Shown: positions 10,557-21,805, numbered from the stretch's first letter. The stretch: 64,000 bases of DNA from Tragulus kanchil (GCA_022376925.1 JAIOJX010000024.1:169043608-169107607); one strand, 5' to 3'. The notes: generated from the letters alone by a model not told the origin. Program-made: numbers and translations.

Positions 10557-10880
10557 GGCTTCCCTGGTAGCTCAGTGGTAAAGAATTTTCCTGCCAATGC
10601 AGGAGACATGGGTTCAAGCCCTGATCTGGGAAGATCCCACATGCTGCAGAGCATCTAAGCCTGTGAACCGCAACTGTGGGGTCTGTGCTCTAGAGCCGCG
10701 GAGCCGCAACTGTTGAGCTCCTGTGCTGCACGTACTGAAGCTTATGTGCCCTAGAGCCGGAGTTTCACAACAAGAGAAGTCACCACAACAAGCCTGCTCG
10801 TGTCAACTAGAGTGTAGCCCCTACTCCCTGCAACTAGAGAAGAGCCTGTGGCAGCAGTGAAAACCCAGAATAGCACCCCC
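10557..10880 (+). mobile_element. CHR-2-type SINE
   Basis: Begins GGGCTTCCCTGGTAGCTCAG and runs through ACAACAAGAGAAGTCACCACAA to a C-rich end at about 10874. Its 3' portion (from 10742) is copied at 11833-11970 by duplication 4, which starts inside this SINE. Confidence 0.85.
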
Positions 10881-10911
10881 CACCCCCACCCCGCGCCAAA
10901 AAACCTGTTAG

Positions 10912-11085
10912 GACTTCCACCTGTTAAGTGGTCCAGTGGCTGAGACTCCAGACTCCTAATGTTCGATCCCTGATCAGGAAATTAGATCCTACATGCCGCA
11001 TCTAAGTGTGTGCACGCCGCAACTGAAGAGCCTGAGTGCTGCAACTAAGACCTGGAGCAGCCAAGTGAAGAAGTATTTAAATAAC
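10912..11085 (+). mobile_element. tRNA-Glu-type SINE, divergent
   Basis: GGACTTCCACCTGTTAAGTG, GTTCGATCCCTGATCAGGAA and GACCTGGAGCAGCCAAGTGA mark an artiodactyl tRNA-derived SINE directly behind the previous one. Copied at about 12001-12175. Confidence 0.75.
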
Positions 11086-11419
11086 TTGTTAAGTAAATGT
11101 TTCTTAATTATCATAGTGTCGAGGGGACAGTTTTCGCCTCTGGCCTAGGATCTCCAGACTCTTTGGCATTTGTTAGCTGCCGGATTGATCAACTATTTGT
11201 TATGCTGTTTCCAAGTATAGAAACATTGATGCACCCTATGCAGTGGGAAGAGTCCAACCATAGAGTAAGTCAAAGTGGCCTGTGTGGGAATCTTGACACT
11301 GACTATACAGATGATTTTGGTGAACTTGATTTATCTCTTGGAGCAGAAGTGCTCTTGTTTGTAAAATGAGACTTACAAGGTGGTGAATCTGAGTAACAGA
11401 AGTCGTTTGTTGCTTAAGA

Positions 11420-11640
11420 AGAGTGTGTGTTTACTCATTCGTGTCTCTTTGCGAACCCATGGCCTTGTAGCCTGCCAGACTCCTCTGTCCATGGACTTTT
11501 CCAGGCAAGAATACTGGAATACCATTCCCTTCTCAAAGGGTGGGAGGGTCTTCCTGACCCAAGGATCGAGCCCATATCTCCCACTTCTCTTACACTGCAG
11601 ATGGATTCTTTATGGCTGAGACACCTGGAAAGCCCCACTT
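11420..11640 (-). mobile_element. Bov-A2-type SINE
   Basis: Reverse-strand BovA signature: 'gtgtctctttgcgaacccatgg', 'agactcctctgtccatgg', 'caggcaagaatactggaat' and 'ttcctgacccaaggatcgagccc'. The peptides encoded here on both strands are by-products of the SINE. Copied at 12510-12730. Confidence 0.8.
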
Positions 11641-12509
11641 AGAAAATACCTGACACTTAATTGGCACTCAGTAAATTTGAATTACCTCCCCTTCCCCTGG
11701 TGCTCAGCTTCTTATAGCCTTCTGTATTTAGTTTTATGTTTAAGACTGCAACCAGACTCAAGGCATGTTCTGATTTTTAGGGTTTGTTGGTTCCTACCCA
11801 TTACATGACTTCCTGTAATCATTCATGTATCATTATGTGCCCTAGAGCCGGAGTTTCACAACAAGAGAAGTCACCACAACAAGCCTGCTCGTGTCAACTA
11901 GAGTGTAGCCCTACTCCTGCAACTAGAGAAGAGCCTGTGGCAGCAGTGAAAACCCAGAATAGCACCCCCACCCCCACCCCGCGCCAAAAAAAACCTGTTA
12001 GGACTTCCACCTGTTAAGTGGTCCAGTGGCTGAGACTCCAGACTCCTAATGTTCGATCCCTGATCAGGAAATTAGATCCTACATGCCGCATCTAAGTGTG
12101 TGCACGCCGCAACTGAAGAGCCTGAGTGCTGCAACTAAGACCTGGAGCAGCCAAGTGAAGAAGTATTTAAATAACTTGTTAAGTAAATGTTTCTTAATTA
12201 TCATAGTGTCGAGGGGACAGTTTTCGCCTCTGGCCTAGGATCTCCAGACTCTTTGGCATTTGTTAGCTGCCGGATTGATCAACTATTTGTTATGCTGTTT
12301 CCAAGTATAGAAACATTGATGCACCCTATGCAGTGGGAAGAGTCCAACCATAGAGTAAGTCAAAGTGGCCTGTGTGGGAATCTTGACACTGACTATACAG
12401 ATGATTTTGGTGAACTTGATTTATCTCTTGGAGCAGAAGTGCTCTTGTTTGTAAAATGAGACTTACAAGGTGGTGAATCTGAGTAACAGAAGTCGTTTGT
12501 TGCTTAAGA

Positions 12510-12730
12510 AGAGTGTGTGTTTACTCATTCGTGTCTCTTTGCGAACCCATGGCCTTGTAGCCTGCCAGACTCCTCTGTCCATGGACTTTTCCAGGCAAGA
12601 ATACTGGAATACCATTCCCTTCTCAAAGGGTGGGAGGGTCTTCCTGACCCAAGGATCGAGCCCATATCTCCCACTTCTCTTACACTGCAGATGGATTCTT
12701 TATGGCTGAGACACCTGGAAAGCCCCACTT
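12510..12730 (-). mobile_element. Bov-A2-type SINE, second copy within duplication 4
   Basis: Same sequence and flanks as 11420-11640, offset 1090. Confidence 0.8.
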
Positions 12731-13029
12731 AGAAAATACCTGACACTTAATTGGCACTCAGTAAATTTGAATTACCTCCCCTTCCCCTGGTGCTCAGCTT
12801 CTTATAGCCTTCTGTATTTAGTTTTATGTTTAAGACTGCAACCAGACTCAAGGCATGTTCTGATTTTTAGGGTTTGTTGGTTCCTACCCATTACATGACT
12901 TCCTGTAATCATTCATGTATCACTCCAGTGCGTTCCTCCACCTGTTCTCTAAATTCCTTTTCTTGACTTCTTAAGGATTCATCTCTTGCCTGCATCATGA
13001 ATTTTGCCCTTTCTATTGGACTGTCTTTG

Positions 13030-13180
13030 AAAAGGTGAAAAGTGAAAGTTAAATCTGACTCTTTGTAACCTGATAGGCTCCTTTGACATAGAATTCTCCA
13101 GGCAAGAATACTGAAATGGGTGGCCATTTCCCTTCTCCAGATCTTCCCAACCCAAGGATGAGCCTCGGATATCTTTATTG
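13030..13180 (-). mobile_element. BovA monomer SINE, decayed
   Basis: Contains 'gactctttgtaacctgataggctcc', 'attctccaggcaagaatac' and 'cttcccaacccaaggatgagcc' on the reverse-strand pattern of BovA. Confidence 0.7.
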
Positions 13181-13185
13181 GTATA

Positions 13186-15440
13186 CAGATGTGCTCTAGA
13201 GCTATGCTGCCCAGTATAGTAGCCACTAGCCACTTGTGGCTGTTTAAACAAAAAATAATTAAAAAAAAATTCAGTTCCTAAGTCATGCTAATTACATTTC
13301 ACTGCTCGGTGACCATGTGTAGGTATTGACTTCTGTATGGGACAGAGCAGATAAGTATTAGAAGTCTCTTATAAACCCTCTCCTGATTCCACATTTTTCT
13401 CTTCTAGCTGTTGGCTCATTTCTTCCGTCTTTCAAACAGATTTTCAAAAACTGTCTTTATGTGCTGTCTCCAGTCTCCTGTGTCCTTCAAATCCAGACTG
13501 ACTTCTGTCACCATCTCACCACTGACAGTACTCTAGTTACGGTTACCAGGGATACCATTTACCAACTCCTTCTTAAAGGATCTTGTAGCAGCATTCACCT
13601 TCTTCTCTTTGTTTATGGGACACATATTCTTGGTTTCCTCCTATCTCACAGCTTGTCATACTTTTGTACAGGCTTCTGTGTTCTCTCCTGCCTCTAAGTA
13701 TTGGCATATCCCAGAGGTTGGTCTTGGACTTTGAGTCCCCTTAATTTTTTTCATAGATGGTTTCATTCAATTTAATTTTTTAAAATACTGTCTACATGTG
13801 GATAATTTTCAAATGTGTATCTTCTTGTTTAAATATCTCGCCTGAATAGACTTAATGTATCCAAAGTAAGAACTCTTTCTCTTACGTTGTTATCCCAGTT
13901 TTCTCCATCTCAGTAATTGGCCCCTATGAGTTATCCTTAAAACTTATGTTTCCCTTTATCTGCCATATCTAATCCATCACCAGGTTCTCTTGGTCTCCAG
14001 AATATCTGAATTTGTCTCCTTTGCCAACCTCATGTTACCAGCCTAGTCTCAGTTGCTGTCATCTCATGTAGCCTACCGAAATAGCTTCTAACTGGTCTCT
14101 GCTTTCACTTGACCATCTTCTTCAGTGTATTCTCTTCTCAGTAGCCAGAATCATCTTTTAAAAATGGAATTGCAATCATGCCAGGTGTCTGCTTAAAATC
14201 CTTAAGTAGCTTTCTTAGTTATGAAATGCAGAATCCTGCCTCATGTGTTCATATCAGTCCCTGCTCTCTTTATGAAGGATACTGTCTTCTTTTCCTTCAA
14301 AATACCGAGTTATGTGCTCATCTCATTTGTATTTGTTTTTCCTTCTGTTTGGAATCCCAGATGTGCTCTAGAGCTATGCTGCCCAGTATAGTAGCCACTA
14401 GCCACTTGTGGCTGTTTAAACAAAATAATAAAAAAAATTCAGTTCTAGCTGCTAATTACATTTCACTGGGACCATGTGTAGGTATTGACTTCTGTATTTT
14501 TCTTTCCCCGTCCTTTCCAAAACAGATTTTCAAAACTGTCTTTATGTGCTGTCTCCAGTCTCCTGTGTCCTTCAAATCCAGACTGACTTCTGTCACCATC
14601 TCACCACTGACAGTACTCTAGTTACGGTTACCAGGGATACCATTTACCAACTCCTTCTTAAAGGATCTTGTAGCAGCATTCACCTTCTTCTCTTTGTTTA
14701 TGGGACACATATTCTTGGTTTCCTCCTATCTCACAGCTTGTCATACTTTTGTACAGGCTTCTGTGTTCTCTCCTGCCTCTAAGTATTGGCATATCCCAGA
14801 GGTTTGTCTTGGACTTTGAGTCCCCTTAATTTTTTTCATAGATGGTTTCATTCAATTTAATTTTTTAAAATACTGTCTACATGTGGATAATTTTCAAATG
14901 TGTATCTTCTTGTTTAAATATCTCGCCTGAATAGACTTAATGTATCCAAAGTAAGAACTCTTTCTCTTACGTTGTTATCCCAGTTTTCTCCATCTCAGTA
15001 ATTGGCCCCTATGAGTTATCCTTAAAACTTATGTTTCCCTTTATCTGCCATATCTAATCCATCACCAGGTTCTCTTGGTCTCCAGAATATCTGAATTTGT
15101 CTCCTTTGCCAACCTCATGTTACCAGCCTAGTCTCAGTTGCTGTCATCTCATGTAGCCTACCGAAATAGCTTCTAACTGGTCTCTGCTTTCACTTGACCA
15201 TCTTCTTCAGTGTATTCTCTTCTCAGTAGCCAGAATCATCTTTTAAAAATGGAATTGCAATCATGCCAGGTGTCTGCTTAAAATCCTTAAGTAGCTTTCT
15301 TAGTTATGAAATGCAGAATCCTGCCTCATGTGTTCATATCAGTCCCTGCTCTCTTTATGAAGGATACTGTCTTCTTTTCCTTCAAAATACCGAGTTATGT
15401 GCTCATCTCATTTGTATTTGTTTTTCCTTCTGTTTGGAAT
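13186..15440. repeat. Direct tandem duplication 5 (13186-14357 / 14358-15440)
   Basis: Offset 1172 at the left edge and 1085 further in, because copy 2 has lost about 87 bases between 14480 and 14525 relative to 13340-13447. It also carries several small deletions in the first 120 bases. The seam joins TTCTGTTTGGAATC to CCAGATGTGCTC. Damage is concentrated directly to the right of the seam. Carries a hAT MITE fragment and most of an L2. Confidence 0.92.
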
Positions 15441-15695
15441 CTTTTTCCATCTCTTAGTAGTGCTGCTTCTGTCTTATTATTCAGGTTTCAGCTCCTTAGA
15501 TGGCCGTTTCCAAGCCACTCAGTCGTAGCACTTGGCCACACCTGATGTTATGTTCACTTGTTAGTCTTTCATCTTTGGAGTGTGAACTTTTGGAAGCAGA
15601 AGAATCTTAACGGTCTTTTTCTCCACTGTGTCATTGAACAGTGCTTGATACATGCCAAGTGCTCAGTAAATTTTTGTGCACTATACAGAATATTT
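13440..15695 (+). mobile_element. Ancient L2 LINE fragment, split by duplication 5
   Basis: L2-type 3' sequence in order: 'atcccagaggttggtcttggac', 'tctccatctcagtaattggc', 'ctaactggtctctgctttca', 'agccagaatcatcttttaaaa', and the classic L2 tail 'gcttgatacatgccaagtgctcagtaaat' at about 15645-15672. The true element is 13440-14357 continued at 15441; the middle is repeated by the duplication. The ORFs inside are decayed L2. Confidence 0.7.
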
Positions 15696-15994
15696 GTTTG
15701 ACTCCCTTAAATTTCTGAAGGGAAAAGGTACACTAAAGATTGCATTGTAGTCATTGTAATGTGATTCTGAACTGGATTTTTTAACTCTTAAGTACATTAT
15801 TGATACAGTTGCAAAAACTTAAATGAGATCTGAGTATGAGGCCGTAGTACTATGCCAGTGTTAATTTTCTGATTTTGATGATCGTATTCTGGTTATGCAG
15901 AAGAATGTCCTGTCTATAAGAGACATACTAGGATTGGGAAGGAATGTGTAGTGTACTTGTAAGTAGATTACATTATTTTTAAGGAGAAGATCAT

Positions 15995-16470
15995 GGGCTT
16001 TGGTCTGAAACCTGAGGTTCAAATTCTGGCTTTCTCTGTGATTTGTTTATTTTATTTATTTATTTTTTTAACTTCATGCCATGAGATTTTTCTTAGTTAC
16101 TTATTATTTTCATCCATCTTTATTCCCTGGCATGTGTGGGCCTCCCATCGCAGTGGCCTGTCTCACTGCAGAGCATTGGCTCTGGGCGCATGCACTCCAG
16201 AGTGCTGGCTCTTAATTGGACACACAGGTCCAGCCGCTCAGCGGCACATGGGATCTTCCCCGGCCAGGGATCAAACCAGTGCCTGTTACACTGAAAGGTG
16301 GACTCTTTACCCACTGCACCACCAGGGAAGCGCCTCTGTGTGATTTTTTTAACGCATTATTTAAATTCTCTAAAGATCTTAGAACCCATTTTGTAGTGTT
16401 GTTAGGAGGATTTAGCGTAAGAGTAGTATGCTTCACACATAATATATTATGCTTCCGTTTCTTCTATATT
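15995..16470 (+). mobile_element. MIR SINE interrupted by a CHR-1 SINE
   Basis: MIR-like 'tgggctttggtctgaaacctgaggttcaaattctggc', then after the insertion 'ttaaattctctaaagatcttagaaccc...gtagtgttgttaggagg'. The inserted CHR-1 element occupies about 16062-16335, with an approximate CTCTGTGATTT duplication on each side. Confidence 0.6.
16062..16335 (-). mobile_element. CHR-1-type SINE
   Basis: Reverse-strand CHR-1: T-rich head, then 'tgtgtgggcctcccatcgcagtggcc', 'ccagccgctcagcggcacatgg', and the 5' end 'cactgcaccaccagggaagc'. Copied at about 17150-17426. Confidence 0.88.
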
Positions 16471-16667
16471 AAAAAAAAAATCTATTCTCATGTTCAATGC
16501 TGTGGCTTCATTTATAATATAAACACATTTTTTTATTAATTGCTTTTATAAAAGTTGATAATGTGGGATAAATACATACCAGATAATGTTATTTTTATCA
16601 AGTTAGAATTTTTTGAACTGGATTCCATAATACAGTTTTTTAAATTCTTAAAAACTACATACTTGGG

Positions 16668-16985
16668 CTTCCCTGGTGATCCAGTGGGTAAGGACACCGC
16701 CTTGCAGTGCAAGGGGTGCCGGTTCGATCCCTGGCCTGGGAAGATCCCATGTGCCGTGGAGCGGCTGGACTGATGTGTCCAATCACCGAGCCAGAGCTCT
16801 GGAGCGCATGCGCCCAGAGCTGGTGCTCTGCGACGACAGAGGCCACCACAATGGGAGGCCCACAGGAGCCAAAGAACAAAGACGGATGAAAACAGAGAAA
16901 TGAAAGACCAATAGAAGTGGCCCGCCCGCTCCCCTCCCTCCCCAACCCGACCCCGGCTGAAAATAAATAAATAAATAAACAAATC
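16668..16985 (+). mobile_element. CHR-1-type SINE with C-rich 3' segment
   Basis: GGGCTTCCCTGGTGATCCAG start, typical body, then an unusual C-rich stretch (CCCGCCCGCTCCCCTCCCTC at about 16921) before the AAATAAATAAATAAATA tail. Target-site duplication ACTACATACTT lies on both sides (about 16655 and 17003). The element at 29490 shares the C-rich segment. Copied at 17759-18076. Confidence 0.88.
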
Positions 16986-17149
16986 TTAAAAAAAAACCAA
17001 AACTACATACTTTTAAAGTAGAGCCTCAAAATTATTTCAGTTAAAGTATGTATGAAAAATAACAAAATATGTGTCTTTATCTTGAGTTACATTATTTTCA
17101 TCCAACCTGAGGTTCAAATTCTGGCTTTCTCTGTGATTTGTTTATTTTA

Positions 17150-17426
17150 TTTATTTTTTTAACTTCATGCCATGAGATTTTTCTTAGTTACTTATTATTT
17201 TCATCCATCTTTATTCCCTGGCATGTGTGGGCCTCCCATCGCAGTGGCCTGTCTCACTGCAGAGCATTGGCTCTGGGCGCATGCACTCCAGAGTGCTGGC
17301 TCTTAATTGGACACACAGGTCCAGCCGCTCAGCGGCACATGGGATCTTCCCCGGCCAGGGATCAAACCAGTGCCTGTTACACTGAAAGGTGGACTCTTTA
17401 CCCACTGCACCACCAGGGAAGCGCCT
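17150..17426 (-). mobile_element. CHR-1 SINE, second copy within duplication 6
   Basis: Same as 16062-16335, apart from a slightly shorter T/A-rich head. Confidence 0.85.
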
Positions 17427-17758
17427 CTGTGTGATTTTTTTAACGCATTATTTAAATTCTCTAAAGATCTTAGAACCCATTTTGTAGTGTTGTTAGGAGG
17501 ATTTAGCGTAAGAGTAGTATGCTTCACACATAATATATTATGCTTCCGTTTCTTCTATATTAAAAAAAAAATCTATTCTCATGTTCAATGCTGTGGCTTC
17601 ATTTATAATATAAACACATTTTTTCATTAATTGCTTTTATAAAAGTTGATAATGTGGGATAAATACATACCAGATAATGTTATTTTTATCAAGTTAGAAT
17701 TTTTTGAACTGGATTCCATAATACAGTTTTTTAAATTCTTAAAAACTACATACTTGGG

Positions 17759-18076
17759 CTTCCCTGGTGATCCAGTGGGTAAGGACACCGCCTTGCAGTG
17801 CAAGGGGTGCCGGTTCGATCCCTGGCCTGGGAAGATCCCATGTGCCGTGGAGCGGCTGGACTGATGTGTCCAATCACCGAGCCAGAGCTCTGGAGCGCAT
17901 GCGCCCAGAGCTGGTGCTCTGCGACGACAGAGGCCACCACAATGGGAGGCCCACAGGAGCCAAAGAACAAAGACGGATGAAAACAGAGAAATGAAAGACC
18001 AATAGAAGTGGCCCGCCCGCTCCCCTCCCTCCCCAACCCGACCCCGGCTGAAAATAAATAAATAAATAAACAAATC
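17759..18076 (+). mobile_element. CHR-1 SINE, second copy within duplication 6
   Basis: Same as 16668-16985 including the C-rich segment and target-site duplication. Confidence 0.85.
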
Positions 18077-18393
18077 TTAAAAAAAAACCAAAACTACATA
18101 CTTTTAAAGTAGAGCCTCAAAATTATTTCAGTTAAAGTATGTATGAAAAATAACAAAATATGTGTCTTTATCTTGAGTAACATGGTTGATTTATATCTTC
18201 TTTGAAAGTATCAGTGAATCTGTGGTGTTTAAATGTTAATATATTAGTTTGTATTATTGATGTAAAAACATACAAAAAACTACTTGGCAAAATGAATCGT
18301 TACGTATAATTGGTGACTTATTTCATTTTCTCTCTTTTTCTTTCCCTTTACTCCCCTTGATGGGATGTTATTAAGTAATCATAATGATCAAAA

Positions 18394-18605
18394 AGGGACT
18401 TCCCAGGTGGCTTAGCAGTAAAGAATCAGCCTGCCAGTCAGGAGATGCAGGAAATGTGGTTTGACCCCTGGGTGGGAAAGCTCTCCCTGGAGAAGTAAAT
18501 GGCAGCCCACGCCAGTGTGCTTGTCTGGAGAATCCCATAGATGGAGGAGCCTGGTCCGCTACAGTTCATGAGGTTGCACAGGAGTCAGACACGACTGAGT
18601 GACGA
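18394..18605 (+). mobile_element. Bov-tA-type SINE
   Basis: tRNA-Glu-derived head GGGACTTCCCAGGTGGCTTA joined to a BovA body ('ctccctggagaagtaaatggc', 'gagtcagacacgactgagtgac'). Copied at 19505-19716. Confidence 0.85.
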
Positions 18606-18837
18606 AAACAACACATACAACCCACCAAGTAACCAAAAGGGGGAGGGTGTTTAAAGATGACCCCAGAGCCTTTCATTATTTAACACAGGCTATTTTGAAT
18701 AATATAAACTCTTTCACTAACACCTCTGACCTTATGACTGCATGCTTCAGGTTACCCTCTTGTAGCAAGCACCATTGTGCTCTTTTGTGTTAACGTGTGC
18801 TGTAACGCCCAGTACATTATTACTTTCGCTTTAAAAC

Positions 18838-19095
18838 AGTCAGGGACTGGTGGGCCAGTGGGTAAAGAGTCCCCTTGCAGTGCAGTGGGTACCGGTTCGA
18901 TCCCTGGCCTGGGAAGATCCCACATGCCATGAAGCGGCTGGACCAGCTGGACTGGCGCATCCAATTACGAGCCAGCGCTCTGGAGTGCATCCGCACAGGG
19001 CTAGTGCTCTGCAGCGAGAGAGGCCACTGCAATGGGAGGCCTACACAGGCCAAAGAATAAAGATGGATGAAAATAAATAAAACACCAATAATAGA
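18838..19095 (+). mobile_element. CHR-1-type SINE
   Basis: Head 'cagggactggtgggccagtgggtaa' lacks the usual GGCTTCCCTGG. The rest is typical CHR-1 through AAAGATGGATGAAAATAAATA. Copied at 19949-20206. Confidence 0.83.
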
Positions 19096-19504
19096 GACCA
19101 AAATTTTTAAAAAAAGTAGCCTGTTAGTAAGATATGGGATGCCTTTTTTTTTTTTTAAAGGGGTTTTGACTTTTCCAGTTATTTACCTTTTCTGAGGATT
19201 TTGTTCCTTTCTGTAGACCATCCATTTGGTTCATCTGCATGGTAAACTTTCCTATGAAAAATAACAAAATATGTGTCTTTATCTTGAGTAACATGGTTGA
19301 TTTATATCTTCTTTGAAAGTATCAGTGAATCTGTGGTGTTTAAATGTTAATATATTAGTTTGTATTATTGATGTAAAAACATACAAAAAACTACTTGGCA
19401 AAATGAATCGTTACGTATAATTGGTGACTTATTTCATTTTCTCTCTTTTTCTTTCCCTTTACTCCCCTTGATGGGATGTTATTAAGTAATCATAATGATC
19501 AAAA

Positions 19505-19716
19505 AGGGACTTCCCAGGTGGCTTAGCAGTAAAGAATCAGCCTGCCAGTCAGGAGATGCAGGAAATGTGGTTTGACCCCTGGGTGGGAAAGCTCTCCCTG
19601 GAGAAGTAAATGGCAGCCCACGCCAGTGTGCTTGTCTGGAGAATCCCATAGATGGAGGAGCCTGGTCCGCTACAGTTCATGAGGTTGCACAGGAGTCAGA
19701 CACGACTGAGTGACGA
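19505..19716 (+). mobile_element. Bov-tA SINE, second copy within duplication 7
   Basis: Same element and flanks as 18394-18605. Confidence 0.83.
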
Positions 19717-19948
19717 AAACAACACATACAACCCACCAAGTAACCAAAAGGGAGAGGGTGTTTAAAGATGACCCCAGAGCCTTTCATTATTTAACACAGG
19801 CTATTTTGAATAATATAAACTCTTTCACTAACACCTCTGACCTTATGACTGCATGCTTCAGGTTACCCTCTTGTAGCAAGCACCATTGTGCTCTTTTGTG
19901 TTAACGTGTGCTGTAACGCCCAGTACATTATTACTTTCGCTTTAAAAC

Positions 19949-20206
19949 AGTCAGGGACTGGTGGGCCAGTGGGTAAAGAGTCCCCTTGCAGTGCAGTGGG
20001 TACCGGTTCGATCCCTGGCCTGGGAAGATCCCACATGCCATGAAGCGGCTGGACCAGCTGGACTGGCGCATCCAATTACGAGCCAGCGCTCTGGAGTGCA
20101 TCCGCACAGGGCTAGTGCTCTGCAGCGAGAGAGGCCACTGCAATGGGAGGCCTACACAGGCCAAAGAATAAAGATGGATGAAAATAAATAAAACACCAAT
20201 AATAGA
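19949..20206 (+). mobile_element. CHR-1 SINE, second copy within duplication 7
   Basis: Same element and flanks as 18838-19095. Confidence 0.83.
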
Positions 20207-20379
20207 GACCAAAATTTTTAAAAAAAGTAGCCTGTTAGTAAGATATGGGATGCCTTTTTTTTTTTTTAAAGGGGTTTTGACTTTTCCAGTTATTTACCTT
20301 TTCTGAGGATTTTGTTCCTTTCTGTAGACCATCCATTTGGTTCATCTGCATGGTAACAAACTTCTTTTACCTTTTCTTG

Positions 20380-21010
20380 TAGTGAGAGTCTGTGGAGACA
20401 AATTCTTTTCACTTTTTTCTCTTTGAAACTGGTTTTATTTTGTCCTTTTTGAAGCATGTTTCCCTTAATGTAGACTTCTGGGTTGATAGTTTCTTTTAGT
20501 GCTTGAGAGATGATGTTCTGTTGTCTTCTGGCTTTGTTGTTTCTAATAAGTCATCCATTGTTCCTGTTGTTTTCCCTACTGTGCACTTTTTCTTCTTCCA
20601 TAGTTGAGATTGCTCTTCTCACCCTTCTCACTCCATGGGTTTCTTTGTATTTATCCAGTTTGCAGTTTGTCAACCTTCCAGGTCTGAGATGATGTCTTTT
20701 ATCAGTTTGGGGAAGTTTTTGCCCATTTGTCTCATCATGTGGTTCTGCCTTATTAACTTCGTGAACCACATCAACTTTTTGAACTACTTTTCAGCCTTGT
20801 GGCTGGCTTTTTGGATTGCTTGGATGTTTTCTTTGCTTTCCATTACCACCTTAGGTTTTTGCCTGTTTTCTTAGGAGGATCTCTGTCTTACTCTCAAAGT
20901 GCATGTCTGGATCCCCATCTTGAGGGGTCATCTGTTTTGGACACAGAGGAAGCCTGTATGCTTCATGAAGTTTTCTCTCAGTTTTCCTGCCTTAGCTTCA
21001 GACTTGTGCA
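20380..21010 (-). mobile_element. Probable ancient L1 fragment
   Basis: Phrases such as 'gttgtcttctggctttgttgtttc', 'ctttgtatttatccagtttg' and 'atgtcttttatcagtttggg' follow an old L1 region in reverse orientation. No ORF survives. Confidence 0.4.
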
Positions 21011-21459
21011 TTTAGCAATGACCCATGGGAAAGAATTGGCAGGTAGGACTTGTAACTGGGCTTGCTCTGGATTCTTACCTGTTACCTGAATCCATGTACA
21101 GCCATTGAAATTTGTTTATAAATTTGGCTGGTTTCTTCTTCATCCTGTTAGTGGAAAATTTCTTGTTCTTTTAGGACTTTATGAGGAATGAGAATAGCCA
21201 TGGTCTCTTAGGAAGGGTTTGACATTTTCTAGAATTTAGTCTATTTAGAGTTCTTTGCATCCTTAGCTTTGCATCTTAGCTTTGCTTCTTAGATTGCTTC
21301 TGTGTTTCTTAGCTACAGTTTTGTAGCTTATTCATTGGTTTATAAGGTCAGAGTAATGGTGTGTTGCAGCTTTCTGCATTCTAATCAGAAGTGGAAGTCC
21401 TGAAAGTGAATCTCAGTCCGGTATTGAAAATGCTGTTTAGATCTTACTGAGTTCATGGT

Positions 21460-21805
21460 GGTGGAGGTGGTGGTGGTTTAGTTGCTACAGTCGTGTCCAA
21501 CTCTTTGCAACTCTGTGGACTATAACCCACCAGGCTCCTCTGTCCATGAGATTCTCCAGACAAGAATATTGAAGTAGGTAGCCGTCCCCTTCTCCAGGGG
21601 ATCTTCCCAACCCAGGGATTGAACTCACATCTCCCTCGCTGTAGGCGGATTCTTTACCTTCTGAGCTACTAGAGATTCCCAAGAATACTGGAATGGATAG
21701 CGTATCCCTCCTCCAGGGGATCTTCCTTCCCAGCTTAGGAATTGAACTGGGGTCTCCTGAATTGCAGGCAGATTCTTTACCAGCTGAGTTACCAGGGAAA
21801 TCCTG
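21460..21805 (-). mobile_element. Bov-A2 SINE (dimeric BovA)
   Basis: Two BovA-like units on the reverse strand: 'cagtcgtgtccaactctttgc...ccaggggatcttcccaacccaggg' at 21487-21620 and a second 'caagaatactggaatgg...ccaggggatcttccttcccag' at 21680-21740. Ends 'gctgagttaccagggaaatcc'. A (GGT)n stretch at 21457-21478 forms the tail side. Confidence 0.82.

Larger units (their letters stand above)
10742..12922. repeat. Direct tandem duplication 4 (10742-11832 / 11833-12922)
   Basis: Offset 1091 falling to 1090. The seam at 11832 joins CATTCATGTATCA to TTATGTGCCCTAGAG. Copy 2 has lost one C in each of two C-runs at about 11909-11916 and one in a C-run near 11965, all within 140 bases of the seam. 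Starts inside a SINE and carries the SINEs at 10912 and 11420. Confidence 0.93.
16009..18177. repeat. Direct tandem duplication 6 (16009-17102 / 17103-18177)
   Basis: Offset 1094 falling to 1091. Copy 1 ends at CTTTATCTTGAGT (about 17088), followed by 14-15 bases (TACATTATTTTCATCC) absent from the right end of copy 2, then the second start AACCTGAGGTTC. Its right edge overlaps the start of duplication 7, so the motif TATGAAAAATAACAAAATAT occurs three times (17051, 18142, 19253). Confidence 0.93.
18142..20356. repeat. Direct tandem duplication 7 (18142-19252 / 19253-20356)
   Basis: Offset 1111. The seam at about 19252 joins CATGGTAAAC plus TTTCC to TATGAAAAATAAC. Copy 1 lacks the CAA that copy 2 has in GGTAACAAACTTC. 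Carries a Bov-tA and a CHR-1 SINE. Confidence 0.93.

Noticed and set aside
13461..15545. Short forward-strand proteins of 64-147 codons
   Set aside because: They fall in decayed L2 sequence that is partly repeated by duplication 5.
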